This document shows, piece by piece, positions 44,900-56,897 of a DNA stretch of 64,000 nucleotides. The notes under the pieces were generated by a model that saw nothing but the letters and a program-made list of their open reading frames with translations, was not told the origin of the DNA and ran no database searches. Location: positions 186,001 through 250,000 of the forward strand of contig NZ_JAUFPQ010000013.1 of the NCBI RefSeq assembly GCF_030409305.1, written 5' to 3'. A program made the translations under genes and the position numbers. The DNA comes from Halomonas maura. GTDB taxonomy: Bacteria; Pseudomonadota; Gammaproteobacteria; Pseudomonadales; Halomonadaceae. The first letter of the stretch is position 1, and each line of letters starts with the position of its first letter.

Positions 44900-47104
44900 T
44901 TAGAGCGGCGTCAGCTTGGCGAAGCCCACGACCAGCCACTTGTCCCCCTCGCCCTCGAAGCTGACCTGGACCCGGGCCCGCTCGCCCTCGCCCTCGGCAT
45001 TGAGGATCACCCCCTCGCCGAAGATCGGATGGCTGACCCGCTGGCCCAGCGACAGCGACGGCAGGTCGCCGCCCCCCTCGACACCTGCCTGCCGTAACCC
45101 CGGCGTGGGGCGGGAGGCAGTGACCGGGCGCGAGATCTGGCCGCGCAGGCGCACCTCCTCGAGGTATTCCTCGGGCAGCTCGCGCAGGAAGCGCGACGGC
45201 CGCTGGAAGGTCTCCTTGCCATGCAGCCGGCGCAGCTCGGCGTGGGTGAGGTAGAGCTTGCGCATCGCCCGGGTCAGGCCCACGTAGCACAGCCGGCGCT
45301 CCTCCTCGAGGCGCCCGGGCTCCTCCAGGGACATCTTGTGGGGGAAGAGCCCCTCCTCGACGCCGGCGACGAACACCACCGGGAACTCCAGGCCCTTGGC
45401 CGAGTGCAGGGTCATCAACTGCACGCAATCCTCGAACTCGTCCGCCTCATGGTCGCCGGCATTCAGCGCCGCCTCGGCGAGGAAGGCCTCCAGGGCCACC
45501 GCGCCCTCGCCGGCCTCCACCGGCGCCGGGGCCTCGCCCTGGGTGAAGGCCTTGGCGGCGGTGACCAGCTCCTCGAGGTTCTCGACCCTGGCCTGGCCCT
45601 TCTCGCCCCGCTCGTTGCGATGGTGCTCCACCAGGCCGGAGCGCTCGTTGACGTGGTCGATGATCTCGTGGAGCGCCAGGCCGGCGGTCTCGTTGTCGAG
45701 CCGCTCGATGAGATCGGCGAAGGCCTTCACCGAGGTGGCGGCCCGCCCCCGCAGGCCGCCGTCCAGCGGGGCATCGTGCAGGGCCTGCCAGAGCGAAACG
45801 CCGGCATGCCGCGCCCGCTCGCGCAGCACCTCCACGGTGCGGGTGCCGATGCCCCGGGCCGGCACGTTGATCACTCGCTCCAGCGAGGCGTCGTCGTCGC
45901 GGTTGAGCAGCAGGCGCAGGTAGGCCAGGGCATTCTTGATCTCCAGGCGCTCGTAGAAGCGCTGGCCGCCATAGATCCGGTAGGGCACGCCCTGGCGGAT
46001 CAGCGTCTCCTCGAGCACCCGGGACTGGGCATTGGAACGGTAGAGGATGGCGATCTCGCGACGGTTGATGCCCTCCTCGACCTTCTCGCGGATGGTGTCG
46101 ACGATGAAGCGCGACTCGTCGAGGTCATTGAAGCCGCTGTAGACCGAGATCGGCTCGCCCCGCTCGCCGGCGGTCCACAGCTCCTTGCCCATGCGCTCGG
46201 CGTTGTGGCGGATCAGGGCGTTGGCGGCATCGAGGATGGCGCTGGTGGAGCGGTAGTTCTGCTCCAGGCGCACCGTCCGGGTGGCCGGGAACTCCTGCTC
46301 GAAGCGGCGGATGTTCTCGATCCGCGCGCCGCGCCAGCCGTAGATCGACTGGTCGTCGTCGCCGACCACGGTCATCGGCGTCGTCATGCCGGTGAGCAGC
46401 TTGAGCCAGGCGTACTGCAGGGTGTTGGTGTCCTGGAACTCGTCGACCAGCACATGGCCGAAGCGCTCCTGGTAATGGGCCAGCAGCGCCGGGTTGTCAC
46501 GCAGCAGCTCGAGGCTCCTGAGCAGCAGCTCACCGAAGTCGACCAGGCCGCCGCGCTCGCAGGTCAGCTGGTAGCGCTCGTAGAGCTCGACCATCTGGCC
46601 CAGGTAGGCGTCGCCATGCGCATCCACCTGATGGGGGCGCAGGCCCTCCTCCTTGCAGCCGGAGATGAAGGACTGCACCTGGCGCGGCGGGAAGCGCTCG
46701 TCGTCGATGCGATGATCCTTCAGCAAACGCTTGATCAGGCGAAGCTGATCGTCACTGTCGATGATCTGGAAGTGCTGGGGCAGGCGGGCATCCTGCCAGT
46801 GGGTGCGCAGCAGGCGATGGGCGATGGAGTGGAAGGTGCCGACCCAGACGTGACGCAGCGAGATGCCCAACAAGGCCTCCAGGCGGGTGCGCATCTCGCG
46901 GGCGGCCTTGTTGGTGAAGGTCACCGCCAGCACGGCATAGGGCGAGAGCCCCTCGGCCTGCATCAGCCAGGCGATGCGGTGCACCAGCACCCGGGTCTTG
47001 CCCGACCCCGCGCCGGCCAGTACCAGCATGTTGCCCTGAGGCGCACTGACGGCCTCGCGCTGGGCCGGGTTCATGTGGTCGAGAATCGCCGTGACGTCGT
47101 CCAT
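44900..47104 (-). CDS. uvrD: DNA helicase II UvrD
   Basis: 734-aa SF1A helicase for mismatch and nucleotide excision repair. Motif I AGAGSGKT at 30-37, [83 protein letters not shown]. The C-terminus has LGQRVSHPIFGEGVILNAEGEGERARVQV...KWL, the Tudor-like UvrD/PcrA tail that binds RNA polymerase, which distinguishes it from rep at 8121. No clear ribosome site. Confidence 0.97.
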   Translation of the reverse strand: MDDVTAILDHMNPAQREAVSAPQGNMLVLAGAGSGKTRVLVHRIAWLMQAEGLSPYAVLAVTFTNKAAREMRTRLEALLGISLRHVWVGTFHSIAHRLLRTHWQDARLPQHFQIIDSDDQLRLIKRLLKDHRIDDERFPPRQVQSFISGCKEEGLRPHQVDAHGDAYLGQMVELYERYQLTCERGGLVDFGELLLRSLELLRDNPALLAHYQERFGHVLVDEFQDTNTLQYAWLKLLTGMTTPMTVVGDDDQSIYGWRGARIENIRRFEQEFPATRTVRLEQNYRSTSAILDAANALIRHNAERMGKELWTAGERGEPISVYSGFNDLDESRFIVDTIREKVEEGINRREIAILYRSNAQSRVLEETLIRQGVPYRIYGGQRFYERLEIKNALAYLRLLLNRDDDASLERVINVPARGIGTRTVEVLRERARHAGVSLWQALHDAPLDGGLRGRAATSVKAFADLIERLDNETAGLALHEIIDHVNERSGLVEHHRNERGEKGQARVENLEELVTAAKAFTQGEAPAPVEAGEGAVALEAFLAEAALNAGDHEADEFEDCVQLMTLHSAKGLEFPVVFVAGVEEGLFPHKMSLEEPGRLEEERRLCYVGLTRAMRKLYLTHAELRRLHGKETFQRPSRFLRELPEEYLEEVRLRGQISRPVTASRPTPGLRQAGVEGGGDLPSLSLGQRVSHPIFGEGVILNAEGEGERARVQVSFEGEGDKWLVVGFAKLTPL

Positions 47105-47270
47105 AGCGGGAAGGCATCGCTGCTTGGAAAATGGGCCGACAGCTTAGCATATCGCACCCGGCGGAGCCGGAAGCTCGAAGCCCGACGGCCGCATGTGGCC
47201 AGCCAGGCTAGGGGTCAGGGGGGATCTTCACGCTTCCGGCGTAACGCTTATGGCTCCCGGCGCAGCCGGG

Positions 47271-48134
47271 TCAGGGCTTGCCTTCCTGCTCGGGGAAGCG
47301 CAGCGGGTTGAGGCTCTTCTTCACCGCCTTGAGCTGCTCGGCGAGCTTCGGGCCACGGGTCTTGGCCACGCCGACCGCCAGGACGTCGATCAGCACCAGG
47401 TGGGCGATGCGCGAGCTCATCGGCGTGTAGATCTCGGTGTCCTCGTGGACGTCGATGTACAGCGGCAGGGTGACCTCCTCGGCCAGCGGCGAGCCGCTGG
47501 GGCACAGGCCGATCACCGTGGCACCGGTCTCCCTGGCCATGCGCACGCTGGCCACCAGCGCCCGGGTCCGCCCGGTCTGGGAGATGGCCACCACCACGTC
47601 GCCTTCCTTGAGGGTCGCCGCCGACATGTTCTGCATGTGCGGGTCGGCATAGGCCGCCGTGGAGATCTGCAGGCGGAAGAACTTGTGCTGGGCATCGAAG
47701 GCCACCGCCCCGGAGGCGCCGAAGCCGTAGAACTCCACCCGGTTGGCCATGCCCAGGGCGTTGATCGCCTTGCTCAGCGCCTCGTTGTCCAGTCGGTCGC
47801 GCACCGACAGCAGGGTACCGACGGTGGAGTCGAAGATGCTGTGGGAGAATTCGGCTACCGAGTCGCTGTCGTTCATGGAGAACTGGGCGAACTGGCTCCC
47901 GGTGGCCAGCATCTGTGCCATCTTGAGCTTGAAGTCCTGGAAGCCGTTGCAGCCCAGGGCCCGGCAGAAGCGCACCACCGTGGGCTCGCTGACCTTGGCC
48001 TCGGTGGCCAGGTCGACGATGCGCATGTGGATCACTTCGTCGGGGTTACGCAGCACGAAACGCGCCACCTTCTGCTCGGAGCGACGGAAGTGCTCCATGC
48101 GGCGTCTCATCTCATCGAACAGGCCAAGGCTCAC
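47271..48134 (-). CDS. hexR: HexR-type (RpiR/MurR family) transcriptional regulator
   Basis: 287 aa: N-terminal HTH (SEQKVARFVLRNPDEVIHMRIVDLATEAKVSEPTVVRFCRALGCNGFQDFKLKMAQ-type) and a C-terminal SIS sugar-phosphate domain (RVEFYGFGASGAVAFDAQHKFFRL, VVVAISQTGRTRALV). Length and sequence match HexR, which responds to 2-keto-3-deoxy-6-phosphogluconate and controls central sugar metabolism. GTG start with AAGGAG six bases ahead. No Entner-Doudoroff genes adjoin it here and I see no HexR palindrome in its 260-base upstream gap. Confidence 0.9.
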   Translation of the reverse strand: MSLGLFDEMRRRMEHFRRSEQKVARFVLRNPDEVIHMRIVDLATEAKVSEPTVVRFCRALGCNGFQDFKLKMAQMLATGSQFAQFSMNDSDSVAEFSHSIFDSTVGTLLSVRDRLDNEALSKAINALGMANRVEFYGFGASGAVAFDAQHKFFRLQISTAAYADPHMQNMSAATLKEGDVVVAISQTGRTRALVASVRMARETGATVIGLCPSGSPLAEEVTLPLYIDVHEDTEIYTPMSSRIAHLVLIDVLAVGVAKTRGPKLAEQLKAVKKSLNPLRFPEQEGKP

Positions 48135-48396
48135 GCGGCACTCCTTGTCGGCGAATCACGGCGCGCTCGCTCGGCGCGCCACGCGACTCAGCGGGTTATG
48201 ACCACAGTATGCCCCATACGGGCCCTCGAGGGGGACTCTCGCCTGCCCTCGCCTCCCCGTCCGGAGGCGGAGGCGCTCGCCAAGGAACGTTGGCACCCTG
48301 ACGGTCATCATTCTGTCAAGTGCGGTATAGTATGAATTGCAGTGTCGCGCAGCGTCCCCGATGCCGGCACCCTCACTGCAGACAGGAGAGTCGATC

Positions 48397-48612
48397 ATGC
48401 GCAATGTCGAACGGTTAACCTCCGTCAAGAGCGAGCTTCTCGACATCTTCATGAGCATGGAAGTCGCCGAACACGAACAGCGCTCCCGCACCGCGGCGCA
48501 GCGCAACCTGCGGGCCCGGCGGGGCATCGAGCTCCACGAGGAGTTCAAGCGCCTCAGCCAGGACATCGCCGAGCTGCCGGAGGACGAGGCGAGCGAGGAC
48601 GAGATGCACTGA
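48397..48612 (+). CDS. Small charged protein of unknown function
   Basis: 71 aa (MRNVERLTSVKSELLDIFMSMEVAEHEQ...). Predicted mostly helical, with a basic centre (RSRTAAQRNLRARRGIELHEEFKRL) and an acidic tail (ELPEDEASEDEMH). AGGAGA precedes the ATG at eight bases, so it is very likely translated. It resembles other short regulators by charge pattern only; no family recognised. Transcribed divergently from hexR. Confidence 0.65.
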   Translation: MRNVERLTSVKSELLDIFMSMEVAEHEQRSRTAAQRNLRARRGIELHEEFKRLSQDIAELPEDEASEDEMH

Positions 48613-48647
48613 CCTCGACCGCTCCGGCCCGCTCCCCCGGACATGCA

Positions 48648-48669
48648 GAGCCCCGCCGCAGCGGGGCTC
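48648..48669. terminator. Hairpin between convergent small gene and NSS symporter
   Basis: GAGCCCCGC-CGCA-GCGGGGCTC, 9-bp perfect stem, followed by a second small hairpin GGGGG-CTTT-CCCCC at 48672-48685. Probable bidirectional terminator without a strong T run. Confidence 0.5.
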
Positions 48670-48703
48670 CAGGGGGCTTTCCCCCGACGGTCGCCGGCCT
48701 GCC

Positions 48704-50050
48704 CTACAGGCTGGAGACGAACACCACCGCCACGCCGATGGGGGCGATGAAGCGGGTCACCAGGTGCCAGAGGCCGGCAGCGGTGCCCGACAGCCCCAGT
48801 TCCCTGGCCACCTCATGGCGATCCAGCTGCCAGGCGGTGAACAGGATCACCCCCAGCCCGGTCAGCGGCAGCATGAACTTGCTGGTCAGCTTGTCGAGCA
48901 GGTCGAAGACGTTCAGGCCGAACAGCAGCGGGTCGCTCCACAGGTTGAACGACAGCAGCGCCGCGATGCCCAGCCCCCAGGCGGCCACGCCGGCCACCAG
49001 GGTGGAGGCCACGCGGGACAGCGGGGTGCGCTCCTCGACGAACTCCACCACCGGCTCGAGCAGCGAGATGGCCGAGGTCAGGGCGGCGAAGGTCAGCAGC
49101 AGGAAGAACATCAGGCCGACGATGATGCCGCCCCCCATCTGGCCGAAGGCCAGCGGCAGGGTGACGAAGATCAGGCCCGGGCCGGAGGCCAGGTCGAGAT
49201 CATTGGCGAAGACGATCGGGAAGATCGCCAGGCCGGCGCCCAGGGCGATGACGGTGTCCATGATCACCACGGTGCGGGCGGTCTTGAGCAGGTCGACCTC
49301 CTGGCCCAGGTAGGAGCCGTAGGCCATCATGATGCCCATGCCCAGCGACAGGGTGAAGAAGGCATGGCCCAGGGCCGCCAGCACGGTCTCGCCGGACAGC
49401 GCGCTCCAGTCCGGGTTGAACAGGTAGCCCAGTGCCTGGCCGAAGTGGCCGGTGGTCATGCCGTAGCCGACCAGCACCACCATCAGCACACCCAGCGCCG
49501 GCATCAGGGTGCGCACGGCACCTTCCAGGCCCTTGGTCACGCCGCGCGCCACGATGCCGATGACCAGCAGCATGAACACCGAATGACCGGCCAGCAGCAA
49601 GCCGGGACTGGCCAGCATGGCGTTGAACAGCGCGCCGATGCCGTCGGCGTCCTGGCCGCTGAAGGCGCCGGTGACCGAGTTCAGGGTGTAGTACAGTGAC
49701 CAGCCGCCGATCACGCTGTAGAAGGACAGGATCAGGAAGGCGCCGAGGATCCCGCTGATGCCGACCAGCATCCAGGCCCGCGGACGACCGGCGCGCTTGG
49801 CCAGGTCGGCCATGGCGTTTGCCGGGTTATTCTGGCCGCGGCGGCCGATCAGCCATTCGGCCACCAGGATCGGCAGGCCGATCAGGCCGATGCACAGCAG
49901 GTAGACCAGCACGAAGGCCGCCCCGCCGCTCTCCCCCACCATGTAGGGAAACTTCCAGATGTTGCCCAGGCCGACCGCGGACCCCGTCGCCGCGAGGATG
50001 AAGGCCAGCCGGGACGACCAGTGCGCATGTTGCTGTTGCTTGATGGACAT
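48704..50050 (-). CDS. Sodium-dependent transporter, NSS (SNF) family
   Basis: 448 aa, LeuT-type fold with about 11 helices. Signatures: WSSRLAFILAATGSAVGLGNIWKFPYMVGESGGAAFVLVYL in helix 1-2 (Na+ and substrate site), GMGIMMAYGSYLG in helix 6, and LTFAALTSAISLLEPVVEF in helix 8. Likely cargo is an amino acid or related compound; the exact one is unknown. The gap 50051-50376 upstream (326 bases) shows no gene, only probable leader and promoter sequence. Confidence 0.93.
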   Translation of the reverse strand: MSIKQQQHAHWSSRLAFILAATGSAVGLGNIWKFPYMVGESGGAAFVLVYLLCIGLIGLPILVAEWLIGRRGQNNPANAMADLAKRAGRPRAWMLVGISGILGAFLILSFYSVIGGWSLYYTLNSVTGAFSGQDADGIGALFNAMLASPGLLLAGHSVFMLLVIGIVARGVTKGLEGAVRTLMPALGVLMVVLVGYGMTTGHFGQALGYLFNPDWSALSGETVLAALGHAFFTLSLGMGIMMAYGSYLGQEVDLLKTARTVVIMDTVIALGAGLAIFPIVFANDLDLASGPGLIFVTLPLAFGQMGGGIIVGLMFFLLLTFAALTSAISLLEPVVEFVEERTPLSRVASTLVAGVAAWGLGIAALLSFNLWSDPLLFGLNVFDLLDKLTSKFMLPLTGLGVILFTAWQLDRHEVARELGLSGTAAGLWHLVTRFIAPIGVAVVFVSSL

Positions 50051-50376
50051 AAATCACCCTGATGGTACGTGTCGTCATCGATCGATCGGATGCGATGACG
50101 GCGTTGTGGTTGTAGTCGCCACGTCCGCGCCACCCCGGATCACGGGATGGTGCATTCAAGGGCATCACGAATGCCGAGCAGGATCGCTGCCGAGGCAACG
50201 CTTCCGCCTGCCTGGTGGCGGCGGAAACCTCATGGAGGGATACACGCTGGATCACGCGGGATAGGCGTGAAACTCCGCAATATCCGATGGCAAGTGACGA
50301 TCGAGCCGTAAAAGTATCCGATCATACGCTTGATGGCCAGCCATCGGCACGAAACTGTCCGGCGCCTCGAGGACGA

Positions 50377-51245
50377 TCAGAACAGCCGCGTCTGTCGCTC
50401 GCCGGCGAAGGCCGGCAAGGCGGGGAGATGGGCCTCGGCCGCCAGATCCCGATAGAGCCGTCGGGCCAGCTCGGGCGCCTGGCGGTTGTCGGCGGTATGC
50501 ACAAGGAGGAAAGGGGTTTTCCCCTGTTTTATCCACAGGGCGAGGCGCTCGATCCAGGGCGCGAAATAGCGGATATTGATCGCCGCGTCAACATGTCCGA
50601 TGAAACGCACCACCGGATGATTCGCCGTGGAAAGCACGTGTAATGGACGTTTCGGCTTTTCCCCCTGGGCCTGGCGCAGGCCGGGGTGGCCGCCGGCCGG
50701 GGTGGAGAACAGCGGCCTGACGTCGAGCATGACGCGATTCACGCCATGACTTATCAACAACCTGTTGAGCGCCGTCTCGGCCGCCCCCTTGTGGAAGAAA
50801 CCCCTGTGCCGTACCTCCACGGCACAGGCGATCGCCCTCGGCCAGCGGGACAGCAGGGCGTCCAGCTGGGGCAGTTCGTCGGCGCCGAAGTCCCGGGGCA
50901 GCTGGACCATCACCGGGCCCAGGCGATCCCGCAGGGGCGCCAGGGTTTCCAGGAAGGCCTCCAGCTCCGGGGCCACCCCGACCAGGCGGCGCTCGTGGGT
51001 CAGCCGCGCCGGCAGCTTGAAGCAGAAACGGAAGGCCGCGGGCGCCTGACGCGACCAGGCGGCCACGGTCTCCGGCCGCGGGGCGCCGCTGTAGAAGGTG
51101 GTATTGCCCTCCACGGCGGAGAACACCCGGGCATAGTCGGCCAGGTACCCGTCGCCGCCGGCGTGCGGCGGATAGAGGCCGCCGCGCCAGTCGGGATTGG
51201 CCCACATCGGCAGGCCGAGGTGCAGGGGCGGGGTGTCCGCCGCGC

Positions 51246-51249
<4 letters not shown>
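50377..51249 (-). CDS. DUF72 (YecE-like) protein
   Basis: 290 aa TIM-barrel-like protein of the YecE/DUF72 family. [87 protein letters not shown] and [12 protein letters not shown] follow E. coli YecE closely. Biochemical role unknown. GTG start overlapping the glmS stop by four bases (GTGA), so translation is coupled to glmS. Confidence 0.9.
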
Positions 51250-53078
<1,829 letters not shown>

Positions 53079-53088
53079 GCCGTTCTCC

Positions 53089-54456
53089 TCAGTAGTCCTT
53101 GTGCTTGACCGGTCGCTGCCACTCGTCCTTGGTCACCAGCCGCGCCCGGCTCACCGCCAGGGCGTTGTCGGCCACGTCGCGGCTCAGGGTCGAGCCGGCC
53201 CCCACGGTGGCGCCCTTGCCGACGCTGACCGGGGCCACCAGGGCGGTGTTGGAGCCGATGAAGGCGCCGTCGCCGATCTCGGTGTGGTGCTTGTTGGCGC
53301 CGTCGTAGTTGCAGGTGATGGTGCCGGCACCGACGTTGACGTCGCGCCCCAGCCGGGCATCGCCCACATAGCTCAGGTGGTTGATCTTGCTGCCCTCGCC
53401 GACCTCGGCGTTCTTGGTCTCGACGAAGTTGCCGACCCGCGCCCCCACCGCCAGCCGCGAGCCGGGGCGCAGCCGGGCGAAGGGCCCGATGCGGTTATGG
53501 CCGGCGGCCACGGCGCCCTCGATGACGCTGTGCGGTTCGACCACGGTCTCGGCACCGATGTGGCTGTCGCGAATCACGCAATGCGGCCCGATGCGCACCC
53601 CCTCGCCGAGTTCCACCTCGCCCTCGAACACGCAGCCGACATCGATCTCGACGTCGTGCCCGCAGGTCAGGGTGCCCCGCACATCCAGTCGCGAGGGGTC
53701 CGGCAGGGCCACGCCTTGCGCCATCAGCGCCTCGGCGATGTCCGCCTGGTGGGCGCGCTCGAGACGGGCCATCTGGGCGCGGTTGTTGACGCCCTCGACC
53801 TCCAGGGGACGCGCCGGCTGGGCGGTGGCGATCTTCACGCCCTCGGCGGCGGCCATGGCGATGATATCGGTGAGGTAGTACTCGCCCTGGGCATTGTCGG
53901 CGGACAGCCGGGGCAACCAGCGACGCAGCTGGGCGGCGGTCATGGCCATGATGCCGGTGTTGCATTCGCGGATCGTCCGCTCGGCCTCGGAGGCATCCTT
54001 GTGCTCGACGATGGCCACCGCCTCGCCGGCCGCGTTGCGCAGGATGCGCCCGTAGCCGTTGGGTTCCTCGAGGGTCACGGTGAGCAGGCCCAGGTGCTGT
54101 TCGTCGACGGCCTGGATCAGCTCGCGCAGGGTCTCGCGGCGGGTCAGCGGCACATCGCCGTAGAGCACCAGCACCTTGCCGTCGCCGAGGGCATCGAGGG
54201 TCTGGGCCACGGCGTGACCGGTGCCCTTCTGCTCGGCCTGCAGGGCGAAGCGCAGGCGACAGTCGGCCAGGGCCTCGCGCACGTGCTCGGCGCCATGGCC
54301 GACCACCACATGGGTCCGCTCGGCCTCCAGCCCCCGGGCCGTATCGATCACGTGACGCACCATGGGCTTGCCCGCCAGCCGGTGCAGCACCTTGGGCAGG
54401 GTCGAACGCATCCGGGTGCCCTGCCCGGCCGCCAGTATCACCACGTCGAGGCTCAT
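53089..54456 (-). CDS. glmU: Bifunctional GlmU (acetyltransferase/uridylyltransferase)
   Basis: 455 aa. N-terminal uridylyltransferase ([25 protein letters not shown]) and C-terminal left-handed beta-helix acetyltransferase ([47 protein letters not shown]). Makes UDP-GlcNAc from glucosamine-1-P for peptidoglycan and LPS. AAGGAG six bases before the ATG. Operon glmU-glmS-DUF72. Confidence 0.98.
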   Translation of the reverse strand: MSLDVVILAAGQGTRMRSTLPKVLHRLAGKPMVRHVIDTARGLEAERTHVVVGHGAEHVREALADCRLRFALQAEQKGTGHAVAQTLDALGDGKVLVLYGDVPLTRRETLRELIQAVDEQHLGLLTVTLEEPNGYGRILRNAAGEAVAIVEHKDASEAERTIRECNTGIMAMTAAQLRRWLPRLSADNAQGEYYLTDIIAMAAAEGVKIATAQPARPLEVEGVNNRAQMARLERAHQADIAEALMAQGVALPDPSRLDVRGTLTCGHDVEIDVGCVFEGEVELGEGVRIGPHCVIRDSHIGAETVVEPHSVIEGAVAAGHNRIGPFARLRPGSRLAVGARVGNFVETKNAEVGEGSKINHLSYVGDARLGRDVNVGAGTITCNYDGANKHHTEIGDGAFIGSNTALVAPVSVGKGATVGAGSTLSRDVADNALAVSRARLVTKDEWQRPVKHKDY

Positions 54457-54489
54457 CCTGACTCCTTGTCGATCACTCGTTGAATCGCA

Positions 54490-55608
54490 TCATTCTAGTG
54501 CTTCCGGGCCCTCGGCTGCCACGTCGCCGGCCGCCCCGTCGGCCACCTCGATGCCCAGCTCCGCGAGCCTGTCGCGGCCGAAGCGCGCCGCGAAGGCCGG
54601 GCTGGCCAGGCTCTCCCAGCCGTCGCCGGCCGCGTTGCGCACCAGCACCAGCACGGCCAGGCCGTGCTCCCGGGCCACGGCCAGGCCCTCGTCCTCGCCG
54701 AGCACCGACATGGCGGTGGCCCAGGCGTCGGCCCGGGCGTTGCAGGCATCCACCACCGTCACCGAGGCCAGGCGATGCTGGATCGGGCGGCCGGTGCGCG
54801 GATCGATGGTATGCGAGTAGCGACGCCCGTCTGCCTCGAAGTAATGGCGGTAGTCGCCGGAGGTGGCCACCGAGGCGGCCTCCAGCGGCAGCACGTGCTT
54901 GGCCTGGGGCCGGCCGTCGCGGGGAATCTCGACGCCGATGCGCCAGGGTTCGGCCTCGCCGTCGCGGTGGCCGGCCACCTCGAGTTCGCCGCCGATGTTG
55001 ACCAGGTAGTTGTCGATGCCCTGCGCCGCCAGATAGTCCGCCACCCGGTCGGTGGCATGTCCCTTGGCCACCCCGGAGAGGTCGACGAAGACATCCTTCA
55101 GGCGGCGTGCGCGCCGCTGGTCCGCATCGACCTCCAGGGTATCCATGCCGACCTCGGCGAGCCGCTCGGCGATCAGCGTGTCTTGCGGCACCTCCCGGGG
55201 CCGCGCCTCGGGGCCGAAGCTCCACAGGTTGACCAGCCCGCCCACGGTGACATCGAAGGCGCCGCCGCTGGCCTCGCCGACCCGATGGGCGAGCGACAGC
55301 ACCTCGATCAGCGGCGCGGAGAGTGTCTGCCACTCGCCCACCGGCGCCTGGTTGAAGGCCACCAGCTCGGCATCGTCGCGGTAGGTGGACATCGAGGCGT
55401 CCACCGCCTCGAGCTCGGCGAGGATGCCGGCCTCGAGGGCATCGCGACGCTCGGCGGTGATCGGCTCGGCGATGGTCACCTGGTAGAAGGTGGCGAAGAT
55501 ATCACCCTCGAGGGTGACCGGCGTCTCCAGCGTCCGCTCCGAGCAGCCGGCCAGCAGCACGGCCAGCAGCAGCGTCAGGAAGGCGTGGCGATGGGAAGAG
55601 AGTGACAT
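54490..55608 (-). CDS. apbE: FAD:protein FMN transferase ApbE (lipoprotein)
   Basis: 372 aa. Lipoprotein signal LLLAVLLAGC with lipid-bearing Cys22. It attaches FMN to Thr/Ser of target subunits such as NqrB/C or RnfG/D in the periplasm. Motifs: ATFYQVTIAEP, MSTYRDDAELVAFNQ, GGAFDVTVGGLVNLWSFGP, VDLSGVAKGHATDRVADYL, NIGGELEVAG, THTIDP-like SHTIDPRTGRPI and NARADAWATAMSVLG with metal-site Asp. ATG 55608 follows GGAG. No Nqr or Rnf genes are nearby. Confidence 0.94.
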   Translation of the reverse strand: MSLSSHRHAFLTLLLAVLLAGCSERTLETPVTLEGDIFATFYQVTIAEPITAERRDALEAGILAELEAVDASMSTYRDDAELVAFNQAPVGEWQTLSAPLIEVLSLAHRVGEASGGAFDVTVGGLVNLWSFGPEARPREVPQDTLIAERLAEVGMDTLEVDADQRRARRLKDVFVDLSGVAKGHATDRVADYLAAQGIDNYLVNIGGELEVAGHRDGEAEPWRIGVEIPRDGRPQAKHVLPLEAASVATSGDYRHYFEADGRRYSHTIDPRTGRPIQHRLASVTVVDACNARADAWATAMSVLGEDEGLAVAREHGLAVLVLVRNAAGDGWESLASPAFAARFGRDRLAELGIEVADGAAGDVAAEGPEALE

Positions 55609-55625
55609 GACGGGACTCCGGGTAA

Positions 55626-55829
55626 CGCTCATGACTGGCCAGTGGGCAGGATGAGCGCCGGGGACAAGGCGAAGCGAGGGTCTTTTGACCATGGGCGAGG
55701 CGGAAAGTGAAGAACATCCAGTGGATGTTCTTCCCGCCGAGCGGGTTGGCCACGGACGGCCAACCCAGGCCCTGCAAGCGGCGCAGGAGGCTTGAGCGCC
55801 GCAGGGCAAAAGTAGCGCCCATGGATGGG
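55626..55829 (+). ncRNA. Array of hairpins exposing GGA loops (candidate CsrA/RsmA-binding RNA or intergenic repeat)
   Basis: The 293-base gap between apbE and uppP is filled by hairpins read on the plus strand: CGCTCAT...ATGAGCG (55626-55657, containing CAGGATG), GAAGAACATCC-AGT-GGATGTTCTTC (55709-55733), GGGTTGGCC-ACGGAC-GGCCAACCC (55743-55766), a 7-bp stem with loop AGGAGGCTTGA (55778-55802), and CCCA-TGGA-TGGG (55818-55829). Repeated A(N)GGA in loops is the design of Rsm/Csr sponge RNAs. There is no obvious promoter or terminator, and both flanking genes run antisense to it. Confidence 0.35.
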
Positions 55830-55901
55830 TTTACAGCGCCCTCGCCAAGCTTGCCGCCGGGAAAGCTCATCTCCCCCGAGCCTGGCTCGATGAATGTGCT
55901 C

Positions 55902-56699
55902 TCAGCCGAACAGCCAGATCAGGGCGCCCCCGAGGATGAGTCGATAGACCACGAAGGGCTGCATGCCGATCCGCTTGATGAACACCAGGAAGAAGTGGAT
56001 GCACAGATAGGCGCTGATGCCGGACAGCAGCGTGCCCGCCGCCAGGTCGAGCCAGGCGATCGGGACCGGCGATTCGGCGAGGCTCAGCGCCTCGAGCCCG
56101 CCGGCCAGCACGATCACCGGGATCGACAGCAGGAAGGAGAAACGCGCCGCGGCCTCGCGGTTCAGGCCCAGCAGCAGCGCCGCGGTCATGGTGATGCCCG
56201 ACCGCGAGGTCCCGGGGATCAGCGCCATGGCCTGGGCCAGACCGATCCACAGGGCATCGCGCCAGTGCATGCGATACTCGTTGCGCGCCCCGCGATGCCG
56301 CCAGTCGGCGAAGCCGAGCAGCAGGCCGAAGACGATCAGCCCGCCGGCGAGCACCAGCGGCGAGCGCATCACCACCTCGATGCTGTCCTTGAAGGCGAGC
56401 CCGACCAGGCCCACCGGCACGGTCGCCAGGATCACCCACCAGGCCAGGCGGGCATCCTCGTCGGTGCCGCGTCCCGCCACACTGCGCCCCCAACTGCCGA
56501 CCATGGTGACCAGTTCGTGGCGGAAGTACAGCACCACCGCGGCGAGGCTGCCCAGGTGCAGGGCCACGTCGAAGGCCAGGCCCTGGTCGGACCAGTCGGT
56601 CAATACCGGCAGCAGGATCAGATGGGCGGAACTGGAAATCGGCAGGAACTCGGTGAGTCCCTGGATCAGGGAGAGCAGGACAATCTGTAACCAATCCAT
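55902..56699 (-). CDS. uppP: Undecaprenyl-diphosphatase UppP (BacA)
   Basis: 265-aa multi-pass membrane enzyme that recycles undecaprenyl pyrophosphate for cell-wall synthesis. Signature motifs: LIQGLTEFLPISSSAHLIL near the start and ALIPGTSRSGITMTAALLLGL in the middle (Ser/Arg catalytic region). ATG 56699 follows AGGA; an upstream in-frame ATG (56810) would add 37 non-membrane residues. Functionally related to neighbouring glmU/glmS through peptidoglycan. Confidence 0.96.
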   Translation of the reverse strand: MDWLQIVLLSLIQGLTEFLPISSSAHLILLPVLTDWSDQGLAFDVALHLGSLAAVVLYFRHELVTMVGSWGRSVAGRGTDEDARLAWWVILATVPVGLVGLAFKDSIEVVMRSPLVLAGGLIVFGLLLGFADWRHRGARNEYRMHWRDALWIGLAQAMALIPGTSRSGITMTAALLLGLNREAAARFSFLLSIPVIVLAGGLEALSLAESPVPIAWLDLAAGTLLSGISAYLCIHFFLVFIKRIGMQPFVVYRLILGGALIWLFG

Positions 56700-56897
56700 G
56701 GAAGTATCCTGTGTGACGCTGGGAAACGGCTTTCGGGCGAAGCAAGAATACACGCTCGGGGCCCCGCTGTCCGCCCGCTGACGACGGACGATGGCCATCA
56801 CCATGGGCACCGCTGAGCGGTGCCGGGGACGACTCGAAGGATCGCCGAGAACCCCGTCGACGGGGCGGCCCCGAGCACCGTTGCCGGCGATATCCCT

